DNA of 64,000 bases from Elusimicrobiota bacterium (GTDB taxonomy: Bacteria; Elusimicrobiota; Elusimicrobia; UBA1565; UBA9628). The notes under the pieces are model-generated. The model did no database searches. It was not told the origin of the DNA and worked only from the letters and a program-made list of their open reading frames with translations. Positions 40,548-48,391 of this stretch are shown in pieces. Position 1 is the stretch's first letter. Each line of letters opens with the position of its first letter. A program made the translations under genes and the position numbers. The DNA lies in the NCBI GenBank assembly GCA_023213235.1, contig CP096137.1:631587-695586 (forward strand). Direction: 5' to 3'.

Positions 40548-40620
40548 TCGATTCCGCGCGTTGCGAAGATATGACTTTCGCCGTCAAAAATCTTGACGGG
40601 ACTCCGCGGGAGCGTTGCCT

Positions 40621-40626
40621 TATAAT
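40621..40626 (+). promoter_or_regulatory. -10 hexamer TATAAT, 9 nt before ATG 40636
   Basis: Consensus TATAAT followed by a T run and the ATG 9 nt later. TTGACG at 40593-40598 is 22 nt upstream, too far for an ideal -35. Confidence 0.5.
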
Positions 40627-40635
40627 GTTTTTTCG

Positions 40636-41097
40636 ATGACGACCGGCTCTCAGCCTCTGCGGCGCGCGCGGCCGCGCCTGGCCGCCCTGCTTGCCCGCGC
40701 GATCGAGATCGACGGCGCCGACATGGGCACCCTGCAGCGCGTCGATCCCGACGGCGTGCTGCGCATCGTCGCGCACCGCGGCTTCGACGCGGCGTTTCTC
40801 CGCCACTTCGCCGAGGTCCGCCCTTTCGACGGCTCCGCCTGCGGTCGCGCCGCCGGGGCCTCCGGCTGCGTGGTGATCGCCGACATCGAGGAGGACGCGG
40901 CCTTCGAGCCGCACCGCGCGGTGGCCCGGCGCAACGGCATGCGCTCGGTCAAGTCGTGCCCGGTCCGCTCGGCCGGAGGGCGCCTGCTCGGCATCCTCTC
41001 CACGCACTGCCGCGCGCCTCGGACGGCCTGGGACCGCGGACACCTCGACGAGCTCCTGCTCGAGGTCGCGGCCCTGCTCGAGCCCCGCCTCCCTTAA
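40636..41097 (+). CDS. GAF-domain protein
   Basis: A 153-residue stand-alone GAF-like sensor. GADMGTLQRVDPDGVLRIVAHRGF, FGSACG-like PFDGSACGRAAG, VVIADIEEDAAF and SVKSCPVRSAGGRLLGILSTH follow the usual GAF order. There is no output domain, so it probably binds a small ligand or partner. Possible FRMsr-type cysteines (VKSCPV) are present but the family assignment is not firm. The start is fixed by the TATAAT at 40621. Confidence 0.8.
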   Translation: MTTGSQPLRRARPRLAALLARAIEIDGADMGTLQRVDPDGVLRIVAHRGFDAAFLRHFAEVRPFDGSACGRAAGASGCVVIADIEEDAAFEPHRAVARRNGMRSVKSCPVRSAGGRLLGILSTHCRAPRTAWDRGHLDELLLEVAALLEPRLP

Positions 41098-41101
41098 GAA
41101 G

Positions 41102-41107
41102 TAGAAT
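41102..41107 (+). promoter_or_regulatory. -10 hexamer TAGAAT, 6 nt before azlC GTG
   Basis: TAGAAT ends 6 nt before the GTG at 41114 and begins 5 nt after the GAF gene stop. Confidence 0.5.
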
Positions 41108-41113
41108 CGGGCC

Positions 41114-41800
41114 GTGAGCGGACCCAAGGCGGCGGCGTTCTGGGCGGGCGTGCGCGCGGAGTCCCCGCTCCTCCTCGGCGTGTTCCCGTTCGGGATGATC
41201 TACGGGGCTCTCGCGCGCGACGCCGGGCTCTCCGTCGCGGCGTCGCAGGCGATGTCCTCGATCGTCTTCGGCGGCTCCTCGCAGTTCGTCGCGGCCAAGC
41301 TCATCAAGGAATCGGCGCCCGCGCTGGTGATCGCGCTGACCATCGCCGTCGTCAACGCGCGCCACATGCTCTACAGCGCCTCCGTCGCCGAGTACGTGCG
41401 CGCGCTGCCGCTGCGCTGGAAGCTGCTCCTCGCCTACCTGCTCACCGACGAGGCCTACGCCGCGGCGATCGTCCATTATGAAGCCGAGGGCGTCACGCCC
41501 CACGGCCACTGGTTCTTCCTCGGGGCGGGCGTGGCCCTGTGGACGTGCTGGCAGGTCAGCACGGCGCTCGGCGTCTTCGCGGGCGCCGCGATCCCGCCCT
41601 CCTGGCGCCTGGACTTCGCGCTGCCCCTGACCTTTCTCGCGATGGTCGTGCCGACGCTCAAGGACCGGGCCGTCGCCGGCGCGGCGCTGACGGCGGGGCT
41701 GGTCGCCTTGCTCGCGTTCGCCCTGCCCTACAAGCTCGGCCTCATCGCCGCGGCCTTCGCGGGCATCGCGGCGGGCACTTTGCTCGAGAGGCGCGCGTGA
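41114..41800 (+). CDS. azlC: AzlC-family branched-chain amino acid exporter subunit
   Basis: A 228-residue AzlC with the family opening ESPLLLGVFPFGMIYGALARDAG, the conserved SSIVFGGSSQFVAAKLI and NARHMLYSASVAEY, and about seven membrane segments. Works with AzlD to export branched-chain amino acids in B. subtilis. The TGA overlaps the azlD GTG (GTGA). Confidence 0.93.
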   Translation: MSGPKAAAFWAGVRAESPLLLGVFPFGMIYGALARDAGLSVAASQAMSSIVFGGSSQFVAAKLIKESAPALVIALTIAVVNARHMLYSASVAEYVRALPLRWKLLLAYLLTDEAYAAAIVHYEAEGVTPHGHWFFLGAGVALWTCWQVSTALGVFAGAAIPPSWRLDFALPLTFLAMVVPTLKDRAVAGAALTAGLVALLAFALPYKLGLIAAAFAGIAAGTLLERRA

Positions 41801-42111
41801 GCGTCTGGGGGATATTCGCGCTCGGCGGACTCTTCACCTTCGCGACGCGCTTCTCCTTCATCTACGCGCTCGGCCGCGTGAGGATCCCGCCGGCCCTGCA
41901 CCGCGCGCTGCGCTTCGTGCCGCCGGCCGTGCTCTCGGCGATCATCTTTCCCGAGGTGCTCATGACGGACGGCCGCCTCGACGCCGGGCTCGGCAACCAC
42001 CGGATGCTGGCGGCGGCCGTCGCGCTGGCCGTCGCGGCGCGCACGAAGAAGGTCCTGCCCACGATCGCCGCCGGGATGGCCGCGCTGCTGCTCCTGTCCC
42101 GGCTCGGCTGA
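41797..42111 (+). CDS. azlD: AzlD-family transporter subunit
   Basis: A 104-residue partner of AzlC with three or four hydrophobic segments and the family motif ATRFSFIYALGRVRIPPALHRALRFVPPAVLSAI in short pieces (ATRFSFIYALG; RALRFVPPAVLSAI). The GTG start overlaps the azlC stop. Convergent with the PAS gene, whose stop lies 5 nt away. Confidence 0.9.
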   Translation: MSVWGIFALGGLFTFATRFSFIYALGRVRIPPALHRALRFVPPAVLSAIIFPEVLMTDGRLDAGLGNHRMLAAAVALAVAARTKKVLPTIAAGMAALLLLSRLG

Positions 42112-42115
42112 GCCG

Positions 42116-42679
42116 TCAGTTCGACGGCTTCGCCGCGCGGTCGATGACCTCGCGCATCCTGCGCTCGCAGTCCTCGCAGATTCCGTGCGAGACGGCGGGC
42201 AGCACGGGCGCCTCGAGCAGGCGCAGCGTCGCGACGGCTTGCTCCACCTCGATCCAGGCGTCGCCGACGGGCATCTTCTTGCACCAGCCGCACATGCGCA
42301 GCGCCGGCTCCGCGCTCCTGGCCCCGCTCTCCAGCAGCGGCTGAGGCGCGCGCTTCTCCACGGCCAAAGTCCGCACCTTGAACTCAACGGACCCGTCGCC
42401 GGCGGCGTTCGCGGTCATCTCGAGAAACCGGCGAGTCTCGGAGGAGTCGCAGCGGAACGGGAAGCTCAGCGCGTTGCCGGCGCGCGCGCGCTTGAGCAAG
42501 TCGCGGTACAGGAGCCGAGTGGTCGTGTCGGTGATGAAATCCCACAGCGACCGGGAGACGATCTTCTCGGACACCAGGTGCGGCGAGGCGTTGGCGACCG
42601 CGAAGCGGTCCCAGGCCGGGCCCGCGCTGACGATGCGGTCCTGCGCGTCGATGCGATAGACGACCGGTTCTTCCGCCAT
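42116..42679 (-). CDS. PAS-like sensor protein with C-terminal zinc-finger-like cysteines
   Basis: A 187-residue protein. The N-terminal ~110 residues look PAS-like (VVYRIDAQDRIVSAGPAWDRFA, SLWDFITDTTTRLLYRDLL). The C-terminus carries MCGWCKKMPVG and GICEDCERRMRE, a Cys4 set like that in many small bacterial sensor proteins. No kinase or other output domain. TATACT ends 6 nt before the ATG. Confidence 0.75.
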   Translation of the reverse strand: MAEEPVVYRIDAQDRIVSAGPAWDRFAVANASPHLVSEKIVSRSLWDFITDTTTRLLYRDLLKRARAGNALSFPFRCDSSETRRFLEMTANAAGDGSVEFKVRTLAVEKRAPQPLLESGARSAEPALRMCGWCKKMPVGDAWIEVEQAVATLRLLEAPVLPAVSHGICEDCERRMREVIDRAAKPSN

Positions 42680-42685
42680 GCCGTT

Positions 42686-42691
42686 AGTATA
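42686..42691 (-). promoter_or_regulatory. -10 hexamer TATACT, 6 nt before PAS-gene ATG
   Basis: Minus-strand TATACT ends 6 nt before the ATG at 42679. Confidence 0.55.
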
Positions 42692-42741
42692 GCCCCGCAA
42701 GCCGCGGAATGCGACCACTGGATTTATCGGCGAAACGCTGA

Positions 42742-42747
42742 TACCCT
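42742..42747 (+). promoter_or_regulatory. -10 hexamer TACCCT, 6 nt before the M23 gene ATG
   Basis: TACCCT ends 6 nt before the ATG at 42754. Confidence 0.4.
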
Positions 42748-42753
42748 CCCGGC

Positions 42754-43433
42754 ATGCCGCGATTCGCCCTGCTGCTGGCCGCCGTCCTTCCGCTGGCGGG
42801 GTGCGGCCTGCTCTGGAAGGTCGGCAAGGGCACGGTCAAGACGACGGCCAAGGTCGCCTACGGCACCGCCAAGCTCGGCACCAAGGTCGCGGTGGGGACC
42901 GTCGTCGTCGCCGGCGGCCTCGTGAAGGACTTCGCCTACTACGCGGCGCGCAAGGCCTTCTACGAGAAAAACCACGACGGCGCGGACTTCTCCTCGGCCG
43001 CCGCGACGCGCATCACGGCCCGCAGCCGCCGGAAGTTCCCCGACTACAAGGGCCCCTACAAATGGCCGCTGGCCGCGGGCGTCGTCAGCTCCGAGTTCGG
43101 GCCGCGCTGGAAGAAGAATCACGAAGGCCTCGACATCGCCGCCGACGAGGGGAGCCGGTGATCGCCTCGGCCGCCGGCGAGGTGCTCTACTCCAACAACC
43201 GCATGCGCGGCTACGGCAACGTGGTGATCCTGCGCCACGACTCCAACGTCACGACCTTGTACGCGCACAACCAGAAGAACAAGGTGAAACTGGGCGAGAA
43301 GGTCGAGCAGGGCCAGGTGATCGCCCTGCTGGGAAACACGGGCCAGTCGACCGGGCCGCACGTCCACTTCGAGATGCGGCGGGTCAACAAGGCGGTCGAC
43401 CCCCGCTCGGTCCTGCCCAAGACGCAGTTCTAG
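42754..43433 (+). CDS. M23-family metallopeptidase lipoprotein (one frameshift)
   Basis: About 226 residues after restoring one base in the G run 43149-43152. Lipobox LAGC at residues ~15-18. The M23 (LytM) domain has FGPRWKKNHEGLDIAA (H-x(3)-D zinc ligands) before the break and TLYAHNQK and GPHVHFEMR (H-x-H) after it. All zinc ligands are intact, so it is likely an active cell-wall endopeptidase anchored in the outer or inner membrane. It converges with the lipoprotein gene at 43430, overlapping by 4 nt. Confidence 0.88.
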
Positions 43434-43759
43434 CGGCAGCCGAAGGCGACGTACCAGTACTCGTCCATCTCCAGGGCCGCCGCGGGAATCGGCGCGCGCG
43501 CGCCGAACTTGCTGCGCGGGCCTTCCTCGAGCACCGCGAACTCTCCGCCGCAGAACCTGCGCATCTGCTTCTCGGCGTCGGCGCGGCGCGCCGTCCGGAA
43601 CGACTTGGGCCCCGTCGACAGGTACCGGATGAAGCCGCCCTTCTCCGCCTTCGGCTGTCCGATGTCGAACAGCTTGACCGCGTCGCCGTGAGTCTCGAGC
43701 ATGTGCGCCCGGCAGCCGGCCAGGAGAGCCGCGGCCGCCAACGGGAGAATCCTCTTCAT
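43430..43759 (-). CDS. small lipoprotein
   Basis: A 109-residue predicted lipoprotein with signal MKRILPLAAAALLAGC (lipobox LAGC). The mature part has a helical RTARRADAEKQMRRFCGGEFAVLEEG segment in the style of small bacterial stress lipoproteins, ending YWYVAFGCR. Function unknown. TATAAT ends 6 nt before the ATG. Confidence 0.75.
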   Translation of the reverse strand: MKRILPLAAAALLAGCRAHMLETHGDAVKLFDIGQPKAEKGGFIRYLSTGPKSFRTARRADAEKQMRRFCGGEFAVLEEGPRSKFGARAPIPAAALEMDEYWYVAFGCR

Positions 43760-43765
43760 CCGGCG

Positions 43766-43771
43766 ATTATA
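43766..43771 (-). promoter_or_regulatory. -10 hexamer TATAAT, 6 nt before lipoprotein ATG
   Basis: Minus-strand consensus TATAAT ends 6 nt before the ATG at 43759. Confidence 0.6.
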
Positions 43772-43900
43772 CCCTTACTTCGAGCCGGGGAGATGCGCGC
43801 GGAGCCGAGGTCGCCGCCGCGTCACGACGGATTTACACGGCCATCAGGGCGGGCCGGAGTGCGCCCGGTTATACTCCGGCTATCCAGCAAGGAGGGTTCA

Positions 43901-44085
43901 ATGGCTATCTCGAAGCGCCGCGGCTCGGCCGCCCGCCGCAGCCGTCCGGCCGCCCGGAGCCGAAAGTCGGGGCGGATTTTGACGCCGTCGTCGTTCCGCG
44001 GAGAGGGGCGGTGCCCAGCGTGCGCCGCAAGCTCGCGCGCGGCGCGGAAAAGGTCAGCCCCAAGCTCAACCGCGAAATCGCCTGA
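43901..44085 (+). CDS. small basic protein (one frameshift)
   Basis: About 61 residues after restoring one base in the G run 43969-43972. Before it the frame reads AISKRRGSAARRSRPAARS; after it ADFDAVVVPRRGAVPSVRRK and ends SPKLNREIA. It is rich in Arg and Lys, so it may bind nucleic acid. It has a strong ribosome site (AAGGAGGG, 6 nt before the ATG), unlike most genes here, and a TATACT about 25 nt upstream. Paired with the 46-residue membrane peptide at 44099. Confidence 0.6.
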
Positions 44086-44098
44086 AAGGAGGAATCCC

Positions 44099-44239
44099 AT
44101 GAAACTGCTTACGAAGGTTCAATCGTCGATCCGCAAGGCGGCCGAGAGCGAGGACGGCGTGGTGGGCTACGGACTCGCGTGGCTCCTCGGCGTTCCCGTG
44201 AGCGTGCTGGTCGTGATCTACCTGATCTTCGGCCGCTGA
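44099..44239 (+). CDS. 46-residue single-pass membrane peptide
   Basis: A short charged N-terminus (KLLTKVQSSIRKAAESEDG) is followed by one hydrophobic segment (GYGLAWLLGVPVSVLVVIYL). It has a near-ideal Shine-Dalgarno (AAAGGAGG, 6 nt before the ATG) and is followed 20 nt later by a strong terminator, so this is a deliberate small gene. Function unknown; likely made in quantity. Confidence 0.7.
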   Translation: MKLLTKVQSSIRKAAESEDGVVGYGLAWLLGVPVSVLVVIYLIFGR

Positions 44240-44258
44240 CGCCTACGGTCGACAGCGA

Positions 44259-44290
44259 AGCCCCTCGGCAGGGATGCCGGGGGCTTTTTT
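44259..44290 (+). terminator. rho-independent terminator after the small-protein pair
   Basis: Stem AGCCCC-CGGCA / TGCCG-GGGGCT with a GGGA loop and one bulged T, followed by six T residues. Confidence 0.9.
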
Positions 44291-44292
44291 AG

Positions 44293-44320
44293 CTGTAGCC
44301 GGCTACAGTTCGCGTCGAGA
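44293..44320. repeat. direct repeat A, copy 1 (with 16-bp palindrome)
   Basis: A 28-nt sequence beginning with the perfect palindrome CTGTAGCCGGCTACAG; 27 of 28 bases match 46846-46873 in the same orientation. The two copies bracket the PAS gene and the propeller-caspase gene. Confidence 0.9.
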
Positions 44321-44355
44321 GGAGCGCCGGGATCCTGCGGTCCGCCGAACTTCAG

Positions 44356-44817
44356 CTAGAGCGGACGCAGAAGCGATATGTGCACGCCCGGCAGGACGTT
44401 CGTGACCGCTTGATAGGCCACGACTCGCACCTTGCCGTTCTTCAGTTTCAGCTCGTAACGGCCGGCCATCGCGCCCTGCCCCATAAATCTCCGCCAAAGC
44501 CCGCCCACGTGCGTGGACAAGTCGGGAGATGTGATATCCCTGACGGATAGACCCAGGGCTTCGTCCAACGAATAACCCGTGACACGGCAAAAGGGATCGT
44601 TGGCGTCGAGATAGCGGCCCTCATCGTCCGCCAGCAGCACCATGTCGTCCAACTCATCCAGAGTTTGACGTGACGCGTCCGAATCGCCTTTACGGGCATT
44701 CAGCCGGACCCCTTGAGCGGTCTTCTCCACCCAAACCTCCGCCGGCTTGCCTTTTACGGTGGACGGAAAACGTGAACTGCGCTTTGGATGGGAGTTTGGC
44801 ATCTTAGTGTTGACCAA
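44356..44817 (-). CDS. single-domain PAS protein
   Basis: A 153-residue protein whose C-terminal ~110 residues form a PAS fold: DDMVLLADDEGRYLDANDPFCRVTGYSLDEALGLSVRDIT, in short the N-D/D-P-F-C-x-V-T-G-Y-S motif, then WRRFMGQGAMAGRYELKLKNG. No output domain. The TTG at 44817 is chosen because TACACT (44830-44825) ends 7 nt before it; the ATG at 44802 is the alternative. Base composition is less GC-rich than the neighbours outside this island. Confidence 0.75.
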   Translation of the reverse strand: MVNTKMPNSHPKRSSRFPSTVKGKPAEVWVEKTAQGVRLNARKGDSDASRQTLDELDDMVLLADDEGRYLDANDPFCRVTGYSLDEALGLSVRDITSPDLSTHVGGLWRRFMGQGAMAGRYELKLKNGKVRVVAYQAVTNVLPGVHISLLRPL

Positions 44818-44838
44818 TCATTCCAGTGTAAACGATTT

Positions 44839-46801
44839 CTAGCGCAGCGACCAGGACCCGTCGCCTTGAAGCTGAGGCGTTTGGTCGCGGTTGAGGCGCC
44901 GGGCCTCGTCTTGGACCAGAGGCACGAGATATTCGCTGAGTGCTTGGGGTGTCGATTTCCCGGCGTTCAAGCCTTCGAGTAGGAAGTACGTGAATGCGCC
45001 GTGCCGCCGGTCGTCGAGCGAGCCGGAGATCTCATTGGAGGCCGCGGCGGCAAGCACCGTGAGTTTCGCGGGAACGGCTCCGGTCTCAACCTTCGCGACG
45101 AGAGGGCGCGCGCCGGACGCGAGCACCGAGCGACCGCCCGCCCCGGAGAAGCAGGAATCCAGGGCAACGAGGACTTGCTTAGCCGGGAGTGCCGAGAGCT
45201 TCTGGTAGAGTTGGGCGAGCGGGTACGCCGTCGTCTCCAGGAAGTCAGGGTCGCCGTCCCAAGGAACGAGGTAAGCTTGCCCCGTTTTCACGTCGGGCGC
45301 GCCATGGCCGGAGAAGTAGAAGTAGACGCGGCTCCCGGGCTTCGCCATGCGAGGGAGCCAGGCCTCGACGTTCTTTGCCAGCGCGGAACGCACGGCTTTG
45401 GCTCCGGTCAGCAGGACGATGTTCCTCTCTGGGACGCCGAGCGCACGGACGTAAGCCTTGAAGGTCTCGGCGTCGCTCTCTGCATAAGGCGCCTTCGTTG
45501 CGATGCCGGAGTACCCCTCCACTCCGACGATGACAGCCAGGTCGTCGGGTCGGGGGCAGAAGTGAAATTGGGGCGCAGCGGGGCGGCGGGATCCACCGGG
45601 GCAGGGGGCGGGCGGGAGCGGCGGCCACCGTCTTTTCCGGCGGGCGCGGCGTCACGCTCGGCAGTCGCCAAGGTGTAGGGAAGATGGCGGTCTGGTCGCC
45701 CTCTGAATTGGGGCGAAGCCCAAGGATGACCCCTCCGCCGAAGAGCACCCGAAAATCTCCATACGTAGCGAAGGGTCGAGAGAGAACGGCGACGTCACGG
45801 ACTCGGCCGGAACGAATATCGAGTTCCTGGAATCGGGCGGGCTCGGTCGAAGCGTCCACCCGTGCCAGACGATCCTCGTCGAGCAAGGCCATGGCGCCGG
45901 AGTAGGATGTCGTGAATCCCGTATGCGGATCGAAGCGCTTCATCAGCCTTCCAGTCGCCGTCTCCCAGAGCCAGCCTCTCGCGGCCGCGGCTTGATTGTC
46001 TCGACCGGCGATATACTTGCCATCCAACGAGAGGGAAAACTCGGTCCGACTCGCCGAGTCGCAGGACTCCAGGAACGCCACTCGCGTACCAGCCCCGACG
46101 TCCCGGACCTCGCAGCCTCCGGGATTGTTGCGAACGGTGAGGACGCGGCGGGCCGCCAAGTCCGGGTAGGTGTAAAGGTCGTCGCTCACATCGGAGAGCC
46201 ACTTTGACGGCACGACGGCGCCATCCGGCCCTCGAATCTCGTACGACCAGTTCGGCCCGCCGCTCTTCAGGGTCAACCGGCGGACGAGAAATGACCCATC
46301 AGGCATGAAGCCGTCGCTTGTGAGCCGGGTGATGCCGTTGAGGGCGCCCTTGATGATGTCCAGGTCGAGGTTTCCGACCACTCGTAGTAGGGCTTCGGAC
46401 TTTACGTCATAAAGGAGGAGGGACTCCGAGCGGTCGTCGCCGCCCTGCTTGGAGTAAACGGCCTCTGCGAGGAGCCGGGACCCATCCCAGCTGATAGCCG
46501 CGGGACTCAACATCAAGAGCTTGCCCAACGACCGAATTTCCGCCGGGGCGTCGAGCCTGCCGACTTGCCGCCCCTTCTGATCGTAGAGTGAAATGGAATC
46601 CGTGCGCCCGGCCGCCACGAGCTCGCCATCCGGTGAGGCGATGAGGTTAGGCGCGAGCCAGAACTGCGTATGCACCGAGTACAGACCCGCGCCGACCTGC
46701 AGCACCGGACTCAAGGCCTTTCGGGACGCTGGAGTTACTGTCTCGGCGGCCTGGAGCTGCGAGAGGATAAGCCCGAAAAGGAGGAAGCTGGCAGTCTGCA
46801 T
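44839..46801 (-). CDS. exported beta-propeller/caspase-like (C14) protease (two frameshifts)
   Basis: About 654 residues after restoring single bases in G runs 45604-45608 and 45547-45549. A signal peptide (SFLLFGLILSQLQAAE, residues ~4-19) is followed by ~360 residues of repeated strands of WD40/YncE type (LIASPDGELVAAGRTDSISLYD; SLSLDGKYIAGRDN), a Pro-rich linker, and a C14 domain (DDLAVIVGVEGYSG). The C14 domain has the catalytic His in YFYFSGHGAPD and the Cys in ALDSCFSGAGGRS. The catalytic domain is closely similar to that of the divergent gene at 46942; both end LNRDQTPQLQGDG-x-WSLR. Substrate unknown. Confidence 0.82.
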
Positions 46802-46810
46802 TCCGAAACC

Positions 46811-46841
46811 ATATAAAGAAAAGCCCTCCTTTCGGAGGGCC
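46811..46841 (-). terminator. leftward terminator-like hairpin upstream of the propeller-caspase gene
   Basis: GCCCTCC/GGAGGGC stem with a 4-nt loop (46823-46840), followed on the minus strand by TTTTCTTT. It lies 22 nt before the ATG at 46801, so it could attenuate leftward transcription. The same hairpin follows tRNA-Gln. Confidence 0.6.
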
Positions 46842-46845
46842 TCTA

Positions 46846-46873
46846 CTGTAGCCGGCTACAGTTCACGTCGAGA
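46846..46873. repeat. direct repeat A, copy 2
   Basis: Second copy of the 28-nt repeat found at 44293, one mismatch, including the palindrome CTGTAGCCGGCTACAG. It lies in the divergent promoter region of the two caspase genes and overlaps the start of repeat B copy 1. Confidence 0.9.
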
Positions 46874-46908
46874 TTTGGTTGCCCGTCGTGGTCGCTATCA
46901 GAACTTTT
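46869..46908. repeat. direct repeat B, copy 1
   Basis: About 40 nt containing GCCCGTCGTGG and CGCTATCAGAACTTTT, repeated at 48329-48367 with few differences. The copies bracket the lipoprotein-caspase gene. Confidence 0.9.
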
Positions 46909-46941
46909 CCCGCGATGATAGATAGATTAAACTATCTCAAC

Positions 46942-48273
46942 ATGAAATCATCGCTCAAGATCGCCATTCTCGCCGTCGCGGTGCCGACATCGATGCTGTC
47001 GGGCTGTCTGTCTCCGCTGGCCGGCGTGACCCAGCCTGGCCAGAAGCAAGTCTTGATCGCCATTCCGCACACCGGTCCAAAAGCCAAACCCATCCCGCTC
47101 AAGGCCTGCGTCAGCTCTCCGGACTCGCGTTCCCTCGGCTATTATCGCAACTTCCTGCTGTCCTGCTTCGAGGAGGTCGCCGTGGACGCTCCCGACTGCG
47201 ACGTCCTCGTCGCGGGCGACCCCATCAAGAGCGAGGAAACCCGCTGGCTGCGCGTCCGCGAGCCCAGCGGCGCCGACCTGTTCGGAGTGTGGATGAATTT
47301 CTCACGAAAGCCGCGCCCGCCCACCGAGGCTGCGGCCGCAGAAGCGCTCAAGGCGCGTCTCGCGCCCGACGGCGAGCTGTTCAGAAGCATCCCCAAACGA
47401 GCCGGAACGGTCGCTCGCTCCGCCGCGGCATCGGCGCCCGCCGCGTCCGGGTTGAGCGCAAGCGACATCGAGAAGCTCGCCAAGGCCCTTCGCAAGGCCG
47501 ACGCGCCCGAGCCCGCCGCCGACCTGGGAAGGATTCTGCCGCGCTTCGCCGCCGCGCCGCACGAGGACGACCTCGCGGTGATCGTGGGCGTCGAGAGCTA
47601 CTCCGACATCGGCACCAAAGCTCCGTACGCCGAGCGTGACGCGGAGGCGGTCAAGTCCTTCATTAGAGCGCTCGGCGTGCCGGAGCGAAACATCATCTTG
47701 CTCACCGGGCCAAAGGCCGTCCGCTCCGCTCTGACGAAGAACATCGAGGGTTGGCTTCCCCGCATGGCAAAACCGAACAGCCGCGTCTTTTTCTATTTTT
47801 CTGGGCACGGCGCTCCTGACGTCAAGACGGGGCAGGCCTACCTCGTTCCGTGGGACGGCGACCCGAATTTCCTCGAATCCACCGCCTACCCGGTCGCGCA
47901 GCTCTACAAGAAGTTGGGCCAGCTGCCGGCCAAGCAGGTGCTCGTCGCGATGGATTCGTGTTTTTCCGGCGCCGGTGGACGTTCGGTTCTCGCGTCCGGC
48001 GCTCGTCCGCTCGTGGCCAAGATGGAGCACTCCGTCGCGCCCGCGAAGGTGACGGTGTTGGCGGCCTCAGGCGCCAGCGAGATATCCGGCTCACTGGACG
48101 ACAAGCGCCATGGGACCTTCACTTATTTCTTGCTCGAAGGCCTTAACGCGGGCAAGACGACGCCAAAGGCGCTCGCGGATTATGTGACGCCCCGGGTGCA
48201 GGACGAGGCGCGCCGCCTCAATCGCGATCAGACGCCCCAACTACAAGGCGACGGCGTTTGGTCGTTGCGCTGA
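46942..48273 (+). CDS. caspase-like (C14) lipoprotein
   Basis: A 443-residue predicted lipoprotein: signal KSSLKIAILAVAVPTSMLSGC (lipobox LSGC), ~190 residues of unrecognised N-terminal domain, then a C14 domain (~210-443). The C14 domain has DDLAVIVGVESYSDIGTKAPY, the catalytic His in FFYFSGHGAPD and the Cys in AMDSCFSGAGGRS. It is a paralogue of the protease domain in the divergent gene (44839-46801). The ATG at 46942 is used because the lipoprotein signal begins there; TAAACT ends 8 nt upstream. A terminator follows 14 nt after the stop. Confidence 0.88.
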   Translation: MKSSLKIAILAVAVPTSMLSGCLSPLAGVTQPGQKQVLIAIPHTGPKAKPIPLKACVSSPDSRSLGYYRNFLLSCFEEVAVDAPDCDVLVAGDPIKSEETRWLRVREPSGADLFGVWMNFSRKPRPPTEAAAAEALKARLAPDGELFRSIPKRAGTVARSAAASAPAASGLSASDIEKLAKALRKADAPEPAADLGRILPRFAAAPHEDDLAVIVGVESYSDIGTKAPYAERDAEAVKSFIRALGVPERNIILLTGPKAVRSALTKNIEGWLPRMAKPNSRVFFYFSGHGAPDVKTGQAYLVPWDGDPNFLESTAYPVAQLYKKLGQLPAKQVLVAMDSCFSGAGGRSVLASGARPLVAKMEHSVAPAKVTVLAASGASEISGSLDDKRHGTFTYFLLEGLNAGKTTPKALADYVTPRVQDEARRLNRDQTPQLQGDGVWSLR

Positions 48274-48287
48274 GCCAGGAAGAACGC

Positions 48288-48319
48288 AAAAAGGCCCTCC
48301 GTCGCTGGAGGGCCTTTTT
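48288..48319. terminator. bidirectional terminator after the caspase lipoprotein
   Basis: Perfect 13-bp stem (AAAAAGGCCCTCC / GGAGGGCCTTTTT) with a 6-nt loop. T runs on both strands allow it to work for both directions. Confidence 0.92.
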
Positions 48320-48328
48320 ATTTCGAGC

Positions 48329-48367
48329 CGAGATTGGCTGCCCGTCGTGGACGCTATCAGAACTTTT
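48329..48367. repeat. direct repeat B, copy 2
   Basis: Second copy of the ~40-nt repeat at 46869. Its first part, AGATTGGCTGC, also occurs at 49939-49949 across the encoded 3' CCA end of tRNA-Gln. Confidence 0.88.
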
Positions 48368-48391
48368 GCGGATAGTCTCGAGTCCGCGCCG

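Noticed and set aside
40593..40626. TTGACG at 40593 as the -35 of the GAF-gene promoter
   Set aside because: Spacing to TATAAT is 22 nt, too long for a normal sigma-70 promoter.
44259..44320. Palindrome CTGTAGCCGGCTACAG as part of the terminator
   Set aside because: The terminator is complete without it (stem plus T run end at 44290), and the palindrome recurs at 46846 in a promoter region without a terminator role.
48329..48367. Second tRNA or tRNA fragment (sequence ending GCAGCCA on the minus strand)
   Set aside because: Only the last few bases match tRNA-Gln. No T arm, anticodon arm or acceptor partner can be formed, so it is listed as a repeat.
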